5,279 nt of DNA, taken from Soehngenia sp035406565. GTDB lineage: Bacteria > Bacillota > Clostridia > Tissierellales > Tissierellaceae. The stretch is taken from assembly GCA_035406565.1 (NCBI GenBank), contig DAONLG010000095.1:1-5279 (forward strand). Reading direction: 5' to 3'. The translations under genes and the position numbers were made by a program. Shown here piece by piece: positions 1-4,373 of this stretch; positions within the stretch are counted from its first letter, which is position 1; each line of letters opens with the position of its first letter. The notes beneath the pieces are model-generated. The model was not told the DNA's origin and did no database searches. It saw only the letters and a program-made list of their open reading frames with translations.

Positions 1-558
1 AAAACAAAATCTAAGGTATTTAGCGCTATTGTTTTAGTATTTGGAGTGATTATCCAATTAAATAAACTCAACTATTTGAATAAAGGAATTATGAGCTATT
101 TCTTGCCTTCAGTTTTGATTATCGTGGGCATAAATATGATATTTGAGAGTGAAAAAAACAAAAAAAAAATAAAAGTTGATTTTGATACCGATTTTGATTC
201 CAATGATTTCGAAAAGAACACGATCAAGGATAATTTTATATCTCATACTGCTTTGTTCTCCGGATTGGAACTGAAGGTTATTAATGAGGATTTTGCAGGA
301 GCTAAATTAAATGCAATTTTTGGCGGAATTGAGATAGATTTAACAAATGTAAAAACTACAAAAAAAGTCATTGTAATAGAGGCAAATGCAATATTTGGAG
401 GTATAGAGATCACCATACCACAAGATTGGAATGTAAAAATCGAGGGCACTCCACTATTTGGTGGATATTCTATGAATCATAAAAGACAAGTTATTGAAAA
501 CGCACCTACTGTAGTATTCAGAGGGTTAGCTTTATTTGGAGGAGTTGAAATAGACTAA
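1..558 (+). CDS. LiaF/YvqF-like membrane protein, 5' end outside window
   Basis: The frame is open from base 1 to TAA at 556-558, giving 185 visible residues, so the true start lies upstream. A GTG at 46 is in frame, but starting there would cut through the first hydrophobic segment. Seen: a hydrophobic segment at about residues 6-20, a second at about 33-48 (YFLPSVLIIVGINMIF), a Lys/Asp-rich linker at about 50-80, then a C-terminal half with regularly repeated strands: ALFSGLEL (84-91), AIFGGIEI (105-112), AIFGGIEI (130-137), PLFGG (151-155) and ALFGGVEI (177-184). This pattern is typical of the C-terminal beta-helix domain of the cell-wall-active antibiotic response family (LiaF, YvqF). In Bacillus, LiaF is a membrane inhibitor of the LiaS kinase in envelope stress. 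No liaS or liaR follows here, so the partner is upstream or elsewhere; other proteins share this domain, and the exact role is inferred. It appears unrelated to the glycerol genes downstream. Confidence 0.8.
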   Translation, partial: KTKSKVFSAIVLVFGVIIQLNKLNYLNKGIMSYFLPSVLIIVGINMIFESEKNKKKIKVDFDTDFDSNDFEKNTIKDNFISHTALFSGLELKVINEDFAGAKLNAIFGGIEIDLTNVKTTKKVIVIEANAIFGGIEITIPQDWNVKIEGTPLFGGYSMNHKRQVIENAPTVVFRGLALFGGVEID

Positions 559-585
559 CTAAAAACTTTGTTAAATTAAAAACAT

Positions 586-608
586 AGAATTTTCAAAAAA
601 TTCTTTTT
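586..608 (+). terminator. Probable terminator of the LiaF-like gene
   Basis: An 8-bp perfect stem, AGAATTTT (586-593) with AAAATTCT (597-604), closes a 3-nt loop and runs into a short T tract (604-608). It begins 27 nt after the stop codon and lies just before the next promoter. The stem has only two G-C pairs, so it is probably a weak terminator. Confidence 0.45.
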
Positions 609-614
609 ACGCAG

Positions 615-643
615 TTGACATATGGTTTTAACTGTATTATCAT
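615..643 (+). promoter_or_regulatory. Sigma-A type promoter of the glpP-dha operon
   Basis: A perfect -35 box TTGACA (615-620) is followed, after a 17-nt spacer, by TATCAT (638-643), one mismatch from TATAAT. Transcription would start near 650, leaving a leader of about 115 nt before glpP that contains the terminator hairpin at 671-724. An alternative -10, TATTAT at 635-640, has a spacer of only 14 nt and is less likely. Confidence 0.7.
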
Positions 644-650
644 AGACTTA

Positions 651-670
651 GTTAAACAATGAAATTTAAC
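651..670 (+). promoter_or_regulatory. GTTAAA-N8-TTTAAC dyad at the predicted transcript start
   Basis: GTTAAA (651-656) and TTTAAC (665-670) form a 6-bp inverted repeat around 8 nt, just downstream of the predicted transcription start. It could be an operator or a small hairpin at the 5' end of the leader RNA. The right half also belongs to a longer inverted match: AATTTAACAAAG at 663-674 is the exact reverse complement of 566-577. The sites are AT-rich, and no known regulator is assigned. Confidence 0.25.
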
Positions 671-724
671 AAAGACATGAGATGAGAGAGTCTTTAAGTC
701 CTCTTTCATTTTATGTCTTTTTTT
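671..724 (+). terminator. Leader terminator hairpin, likely GlpP antitermination target
   Basis: Bases 671-690 pair with 701-720 to form a continuous 20-bp RNA stem with three G-U pairs (679/712, 681/710 and 686/705). The loop is 10 nt (691-700), and seven T residues follow (718-724). It lies between the predicted transcription start (about 650) and the glpP start codon (765), so it would stop transcripts from the promoter at 615-643 before they reach glpP. In Bacillus, GlpP with glycerol-3-phosphate lets RNA polymerase pass such leader terminators in glp mRNAs. That this hairpin is a GlpP target is inferred from its position and from the identity of the first gene. Confidence 0.75.
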
Positions 725-764
725 ATAGAGCATAGGAAATCGTTATTACTTAGGAGGTAGTATT

Positions 765-1340
765 ATGAGAAGGGTTGATTTAACTCAGATATTAGAGGAA
801 AACCCAGTGATAGCAGCGATAAAAGGGAAAAATGATTTGGAATTAGCAATAAATTCTAATTCTCCTGTTATTTTCATTTTAAACTCTGATATCATGGAAT
901 ATACATATATTGTGGATAGCATACTAAAAGCTAATAAATTTCCATTTATTCATGTTGACATGCTTACAGGGCTTGCATCTAATCCTATCGTAGTGGATTT
1001 TATACACGAGAAATTTAATGGGAAATGTGGAATTATAACAACTAAAAACAACATAGCTGAAACTGCAGTACAGAAAGATTTAAGAGTTGTACAAAGACTT
1101 TTTGTGATTGATTCTCTTTCTATAGAATTAAACATAAAAAATATTAAAAAAGTAAATCCGGATTTAGTAGAAGTCATGCCCGGTGTGATACCAAAAGCAA
1201 TATCAAAAATAAAAGCGGAGATACCTAATATCAATGTGATTGGTGGTGGATTGGTAGAAACTAAAAATGAAGTCTATCAATGCCTGAATGCAGGAGGAAT
1301 AGCTGTTTCAACAACTAAAAAAGAACTTTGGAATTCTTAA
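765..1340 (+). CDS. glpP: Glycerol-3-phosphate responsive antiterminator GlpP
   Basis: The 191-residue protein matches the usual length of the GlpP family (about 190 residues, TIM-barrel-like fold). Seen: HVDMLTGL (63-70), a basic stretch with RVVQRLFVID (107-116), EVMPGVIPK (136-144), IGGGLV (159-164) and GGIAVSTT (177-184). The last three resemble phosphate-binding loops at the end of a barrel. The start is set by AGGAGG (752-757), 7 nt before the ATG. In Bacillus, GlpP binds glycerol-3-phosphate and then acts on the leader RNA of glp genes to allow transcription past a terminator and to stabilise the message. Here it heads a cluster with dhaL, dhaM, dhaK, glpF and glpK, and a terminator hairpin sits in its own leader, which suggests autoregulation as well as control of glycerol uptake. 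The family assignment is firm; the RNA targets are inferred. Confidence 0.93.
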   Translation: MRRVDLTQILEENPVIAAIKGKNDLELAINSNSPVIFILNSDIMEYTYIVDSILKANKFPFIHVDMLTGLASNPIVVDFIHEKFNGKCGIITTKNNIAETAVQKDLRVVQRLFVIDSLSIELNIKNIKKVNPDLVEVMPGVIPKAISKIKAEIPNINVIGGGLVETKNEVYQCLNAGGIAVSTTKKELWNS

Positions 1341-1346
1341 TATTTT

Positions 1347-1352
1347 GGGAGG
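1347..1352 (+). promoter_or_regulatory. Ribosome binding site that sets the dhaL start
   Basis: GGGAGG lies 5 nt before the ATG at 1358. It decides against the in-frame TTG at 1328, which lies upstream of this site, inside the end of glpP, and would add ten residues unlike the family's N terminus. Confidence 0.75.
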
Positions 1353-1357
1353 ATAAT

Positions 1358-1975
1358 ATGGAGAAAAGTATTTATAGCTATATAAAAGCAATGAGAGATG
1401 TGATTGTTGAAAATAAAGATTTTCTCACACAATTAGATGCTGAAATTGGAGATGCTGATCATGGTACTAATATGGCCAGAGGTTTTAATGCTGTATTAGA
1501 TAAAATCAACGAAAATGATTCAGATTTAAAAGAGGTGCTGAAAAAAGTAGGAATGGGTCTAGTTTCTACAGTAGGAGGTGCAAGTGGTCCATTATATGGA
1601 ACAATGTTTTTAAAAGCGGCCAACGCAATTAAAGAAGATACCATAAATTCAAATATTCTATGCCAAATGTTTAAAGCGGCATTAGATGGAGTGAAAGAAA
1701 GGGGAAAGGCAACAAAGGGTGAAAAAACAATAATTGATGCTATGGAACCAGCGTATGAAGCATTCGTAAAAGCTATTGATTCTGGTGGGAGCATACAACA
1801 AGCCTTAGAAAATGCAATAAATGCTGCTGAGAACGGTGTTGAATATACTAAGACAATAATTGCCACAAAAGGAAGGGCTAGCTATTTAGGAGAAAGATCT
1901 ATTGGGCACCAGGATCCAGGGGCTACATCTTTTACACTATTATTAAAATCCATTTTAGAAAATTATTTGAAATAA
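1358..1975 (+). CDS. dhaL: Dihydroxyacetone kinase subunit DhaL, ADP/Mg-binding
   Basis: The 205-residue length fits the family (about 210). DhaL holds a permanently bound ADP that is rephosphorylated by DhaM and passes the phosphate to dihydroxyacetone on DhaK. Seen: the magnesium-binding signature DAEIGDADHGTNMARG at 27-42, with Asp27, Asp32 and Asp34 placed as the three metal ligands known in E. coli DhaL. GGASGPLYGTMF (73-84) is the nucleotide-phosphate loop. GEKTIIDAM (121-129) and GRASYLGERSIGHQDPGA (172-189) are also strongly conserved. All expected motifs are present, so it should be active. It starts 17 nt after glpP and ends 11 nt before dhaM, consistent with one operon. A cytoplasmic, PTS-linked role rather than an ATP-dependent one follows from the dhaM gene next door. 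Confidence 0.95.
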   Translation: MEKSIYSYIKAMRDVIVENKDFLTQLDAEIGDADHGTNMARGFNAVLDKINENDSDLKEVLKKVGMGLVSTVGGASGPLYGTMFLKAANAIKEDTINSNILCQMFKAALDGVKERGKATKGEKTIIDAMEPAYEAFVKAIDSGGSIQQALENAINAAENGVEYTKTIIATKGRASYLGERSIGHQDPGATSFTLLLKSILENYLK

Positions 1976-1986
1976 GGGGTGAATAA

Positions 1987-2388
1987 ATGGTTGGCATTGT
2001 AATAGTTTCACACAGCAATAAGATTTCAGAAGGCGTCGTTGAAATGTGTAGAGAAATGGCAGGCAAAGAACAAAAAATAATTTCAGCAGGCGGACTAGAC
2101 GATGACAGTCTCGGAACAGATGCGGTAAAAATTGCCAACGCAATTGAAAAAGCAGATTCAGGAGATGGAGTTTTAGTACTAGCTGATTTAGGCAGTGCTA
2201 TACTTAGCACTGAGATGGCAATTGAAATGTTACTTGACAGCTCAAGCGATATTAAAGTAAAAATTGCTGATGCTCCAATAGTAGAAGGGGCCATTGCAGG
2301 ATCTATAGAAGCATATGTAGGAGGAAATTTAGAGTCTTGCCTTATTAAAGCAGAAGAAGTAAAAAAATTTTCTAAGTTAAATAAATAA
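1987..2388 (+). CDS. dhaM: PTS-dependent Dha kinase phosphotransferase subunit DhaM (EIIA domain only)
   Basis: This 133-residue protein is a single mannose-type EIIA domain. Seen: VGIVIVSHSNKISEG at 2-16 with His9, the position of the phosphorylated histidine in E. coli DhaM; GTDAVKI (43-49); and VLADLGSAILSTEMAIEML (64-82), with the conserved LADLGSA segment. DhaM takes phosphate from HPr and passes it to the ADP bound in DhaL. E. coli DhaM is about 470 residues, with HPr-like and EI-like domains after the EIIA domain. Both are absent here, so the cell's general EI and HPr must supply the phosphate; this short form is common in Gram-positive bacteria. The AAGGGG site before the start overlaps the dhaL stop region. 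The TAA stop shares a base with an ATG at 2388, but that is probably not the dhaK start. Confidence 0.92.
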   Translation: MVGIVIVSHSNKISEGVVEMCREMAGKEQKIISAGGLDDDSLGTDAVKIANAIEKADSGDGVLVLADLGSAILSTEMAIEMLLDSSSDIKVKIADAPIVEGAIAGSIEAYVGGNLESCLIKAEEVKKFSKLNK

Positions 2389-2390
2389 TG

Positions 2391-2396
2391 AAGGAG
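2391..2396 (+). promoter_or_regulatory. Ribosome binding site that sets the dhaK start
   Basis: AAGGAG lies 9 nt before the ATG at 2406. The in-frame ATG at 2388 overlaps the dhaM stop codon, has no purine-rich site before it, and would place this sequence inside the coding region. Starting at 2406 also puts the active-site residues at the same numbers as in E. coli DhaK. Confidence 0.75.
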
Positions 2397-2405
2397 ATTG
2401 GTTTT

Positions 2406-3401
2406 ATGAAAAAATTGATTAATGATCCTGAAAACGCAGTAAATGAGATGCTAGATGGATTTGTCAAGGCATATCCCCAATATGTAAAGAGATTGGAAAA
2501 CTTAAATGTAATTGTCAGAAGTAATCCTAAAACTGATAAAGTAGCTCTGGTTAGTGGCGGAGGAAGTGGGCATGAACCTAGTCATGCAGGTTATGTTGGC
2601 GAAGGAATGCTAGATGCAGCAGTTGCTGGTGAAGTATTTACATCCCCTACACCAGATCAAGTTTATGAAGCTATCAAAGCTGTAAACACTGGAAAAGGTG
2701 TTTTGCTCATAATTAAAAATTATACTGGAGATGTAATGAATTTTGAAATGGCTAGCGACATGGCGAAAGATGAAGGAATTGAGGTAGAACAAGTTGTTGT
2801 AAATGACGATGTCGCAGTTGAAGATAGTACTTATACTACAGGCAGGAGAGGCATTGCGGGTACGATATTTGTCCATAAAATTGCCGGAGCAAAAGCAGAA
2901 ATGGGAGGCAGTTTACAAGAAGTAAAAAATGTTGCTGAAAAGGTCATTAAAAATGTTAAATCAATGGGTATGGCATTAACTTCCTGCACTTTGCCTGCAG
3001 TTGGCAAACCTAGCTTTAATCTAGGGGACAATGAAATGGAGATTGGCATAGGGATACATGGAGAGCCTGGTACTCATAGAGAATTGATAAAACCTGCAAA
3101 TGAGATTGTAGATGAGTTGTTAGAAAGAATATTTGACAATCTTAAATTGAATAGTGGGGATGAGGTTGCTGTTATGGTAAATGGCATGGGAGCAACTCCT
3201 CTTATGGAACTAAATATAGCTAATTCTAGAGTTCATGATGTCATAGTGAATAAAGGCATTAAGATAATAAAAACATATGTAGGAAATTACATGACATCTT
3301 TAGACATGGCTGGCTTTTCAATAACTATATTGAAATTGGATGATGAATTAAAAGGACTTTTGCTTCATAAAGCAAATACACCTTCTTTGATTCAGCTTTA
3401 A
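2406..3401 (+). CDS. dhaK: Dihydroxyacetone kinase substrate-binding subunit DhaK
   Basis: The 331-residue protein is close to the family length (about 330-356). DhaK binds dihydroxyacetone covalently as a hemiaminal on a histidine and receives phosphate from DhaL to give DHAP. Seen: ALVSGGGSGHEPSHAGYVG at 47-65 with His56; AGEVFTSPTPDQV (74-86); IIKNYTGDVMNF (102-113) with Asp109; VNDDVAVEDS (132-141); GRRGIAGT (146-153); and IGIGIHGEPGTHRE (213-226) with His218. His56, Asp109 and His218 fall at exactly the residue numbers of the E. coli enzyme's catalytic and covalent-binding residues, so the protein looks fully functional. The C terminus is slightly short. It is the last gene of the dhaL-dhaM-dhaK run; the L-M-K order differs from the common K-L-M. 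A terminator follows 45 nt after the stop. Confidence 0.96.
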   Translation: MKKLINDPENAVNEMLDGFVKAYPQYVKRLENLNVIVRSNPKTDKVALVSGGGSGHEPSHAGYVGEGMLDAAVAGEVFTSPTPDQVYEAIKAVNTGKGVLLIIKNYTGDVMNFEMASDMAKDEGIEVEQVVVNDDVAVEDSTYTTGRRGIAGTIFVHKIAGAKAEMGGSLQEVKNVAEKVIKNVKSMGMALTSCTLPAVGKPSFNLGDNEMEIGIGIHGEPGTHRELIKPANEIVDELLERIFDNLKLNSGDEVAVMVNGMGATPLMELNIANSRVHDVIVNKGIKIIKTYVGNYMTSLDMAGFSITILKLDDELKGLLLHKANTPSLIQL

Positions 3402-3445
3402 TTCTACAAAATTTCTTCATTTGTATATCAAGGGTAAAAGAAGAG

Positions 3446-3476
3446 AGAGAACCGTTGAAGGGTTCTCTATTTTTTT
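3446..3476 (+). terminator. Intrinsic terminator / possible attenuator between dhaK and glpF
   Basis: A perfect 8-bp stem, AGAGAACC (3446-3453) with GGTTCTCT (3461-3468), has a 7-nt loop and is followed by A and seven T (3470-3476). It ends 33 nt before the glpF start. I see no convincing promoter between the hairpin and glpF, and none between the dhaK stop and the hairpin. glpFK transcription therefore probably depends on passing it, which fits a GlpP-type antitermination site like that before glpF in Bacillus. Its 5' arm region has GAGAGAG (3443-3449), also found in the first leader hairpin (684-690). Confidence 0.75.
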
Positions 3477-3526
3477 GCCTTTATATAAATAAATATTGGA
3501 GGGGTATATATGTCAACATTTATGGC

Positions 3527-3653
3527 AGAATTAGTCGGAACCGCAATTCTAATTATATTTGGGGGAGGAGTTGTAGCTGGAGTTTCTTTAAAACATTCTA
3601 AAGCTACAACTCCTCCCCCAAATTTAATTAGAATTGCGGTTCCGACTAATTCT
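3527..3653. repeat. 52-bp inverted repeat (quasi-palindrome) inside glpF
   Basis: Bases 3527-3578 and 3602-3653 are reverse complements over 52 bp with one mismatch (3556 against 3624), around a 23-nt spacer (3579-3601). In RNA it would fold into a very stable hairpin within the first codons of glpF. The inner end of the second arm begins on AGCT, which also ends the first arm (3575-3578). The outer end stops on AATTCT. Confidence 0.97.
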
Positions 3654-3708
3654 GATTATATTTGGGGGAGGAGTTGTAGCTGGAGTTTCTTTAAAACATT
3701 CTAAAGCT
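3552..3708 (+). repeat. 54-bp direct repeat, 103 bp apart, inside glpF
   Basis: Bases 3552-3605 and 3655-3708 are identical over 54 bp. The match extends to 3545-3605 against 3648-3708 with one difference (A at 3551, G at 3654, synonymous in the GlpF frame). The offset of 103 is not a multiple of three, which causes the frameshift. Recombination or slippage between the copies would delete exactly 103 bp and restore glpF. Confidence 0.97.
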
Positions 3709-4323
3709 GAGAATGGAGGATGGATAGTTGTTACGGCTGCATGGGGGCTTGCAGTTGCATTGGCAGTATATGCTGTAGGTGACATCAGTGGAGCACATTT
3801 AAATCCTGCAGTTACAATTGGATTAGCAGTCATAGGATCTTTTCCTTGGAGTGATGTTCTACCCTATATAGCAGCACAGCTTATAGGTGCATTTTTGGGA
3901 GCGTGTATTGTTTATCTTGCATACCTGCCTCATTGGGAAAAAACTGAAAGTCCAGAAACAAAACTTGGAGTATTTTCAACAGCACCAGCAATTAGAAATA
4001 CTTTTGCAAACTTTTTAACTGAATTTATCGGCACTGCAGTATTGTTGTTTGGCATTTTGTTTATAGGCAGGAACGAAATATCGCCAGGATTAGCTCCATT
4101 CATTACAGGACTTTTGATTTTTGCTATTGGGTTATCACTAGGTGGACCTACTGGGTATGCTATAAACCCTGCAAGAGATTTAGGGCCAAGAATAGCACAT
4201 TTTGTTCTTCCAATAAAAGGTAAAGGTGGATCTGACTGGGGATATGCTTGGATACCAGTAGTTGGACCAATACTTGGTGGAATTTGTGGGGCATTGTTAT
4301 TTAAAGTGCTTTTTGGAGTTTAA
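3634..4323 (+). CDS. glpF: Downstream GlpF reading frame (aquaporin-family, lacks native N terminus)
   Basis: This is the long readable part of the disrupted glpF: 229 residues from a TTG at 3634 inside the inverted segment. It begins with five foreign residues (MRFRL), then rejoins the GlpF sequence at ILIIFGGG and carries both NPA boxes. Only about the first 13 native residues are replaced, so the product would keep nearly all of helix 1. However, no Shine-Dalgarno site precedes the TTG, because the region just upstream is the complement of a GGAGG-like stretch, and the start lies in the 3' arm of a long predicted hairpin. Translation from here is doubtful. If the 103-bp insertion is an artefact, this entry should be replaced by the intact gene from 3510. 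Confidence 0.45.
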   Translation: MRFRLILIIFGGGVVAGVSLKHSKAENGGWIVVTAAWGLAVALAVYAVGDISGAHLNPAVTIGLAVIGSFPWSDVLPYIAAQLIGAFLGACIVYLAYLPHWEKTESPETKLGVFSTAPAIRNTFANFLTEFIGTAVLLFGILFIGRNEISPGLAPFITGLLIFAIGLSLGGPTGYAINPARDLGPRIAHFVLPIKGKGGSDWGYAWIPVVGPILGGICGALLFKVLFGV

Positions 4324-4373
4324 TTTAATATATAATAAAATTGATATACTTACCATTAGAATGGAGGAATAAA

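Larger units (their letters stand above)
3510..4323 (+). pseudogene. glpF: Glycerol uptake facilitator GlpF, frame broken by a 103-bp inverted/direct duplication
   Basis: GGAGGGG (3498-3504) precedes the ATG. The frame reads 32 normal residues (MSTFMAELVGTAILIIFGGG onward), then enters an inverted copy of itself and stops at 3702-3704 after 64 codons. The GlpF frame resumes at 3655. Without the extra 103 bp the gene would encode 236 residues, normal for an aquaglyceroporin. In that restored numbering, HLNPAVT (62-68) and INPARDLGPR (184-193) are the two pore NPA boxes. The Asp after NPAR is typical of glycerol-conducting members, and six hydrophobic helices are recognisable. GlpF is an inner-membrane channel for passive glycerol entry, matching glpK 50 nt downstream. 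As written the gene is broken; whether the break exists in the living cell is uncertain because the structure is typical of amplification or assembly chimeras. Confidence 0.85.

Noticed and set aside
734..748. Possible CcpA (cre) site centred on CG at 741-742
   Set aside because: It misses two of the conserved cre positions, including both outer T/C bases of the palindrome, and lies downstream of the leader terminator. It is too weak to call.
1328..1357. Upstream TTG as an alternative dhaL start
   Set aside because: It lies inside the end of glpP, upstream of the GGGAGG site at 1347-1352, and adds residues not typical of DhaL. The ATG at 1358 is preferred.
1459..1866. 135-codon open frame on the minus strand opposite dhaL
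   Set aside because: It lies wholly opposite a gene with complete DhaL motifs, is low-complexity (Ser/Ala/Phe-rich), and has no sign of its own signals. It is a shadow frame, as is the 120-codon minus frame at 1932-2294 opposite dhaM.
2388..2405. ATG overlapping the dhaM stop as the dhaK start
   Set aside because: No ribosome binding site precedes it, and the AAGGAG at 2391-2396 serves the ATG at 2406. The later start also gives E. coli-like numbering of His56, Asp109 and His218.
3527..3708. Mobile element, CRISPR repeat or site-specific invertible promoter
   Set aside because: All the extra DNA is a copy of adjacent glpF sequence. There are no foreign bases, no target-site duplication, no recombinase gene and no repeat-spacer series. 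Inversion between the arms would only flip a 23-nt spacer.
4331..4346. TATAAT (4331-4336) and TTGATA (4341-4346) between glpF and glpK as a promoter
   Set aside because: The boxes are in the wrong order. No good -35 lies 16-18 nt before TATAAT, and a -10 placed after TTGATA would fall on the glpK ribosome binding site. glpK is more simply cotranscribed with glpF.
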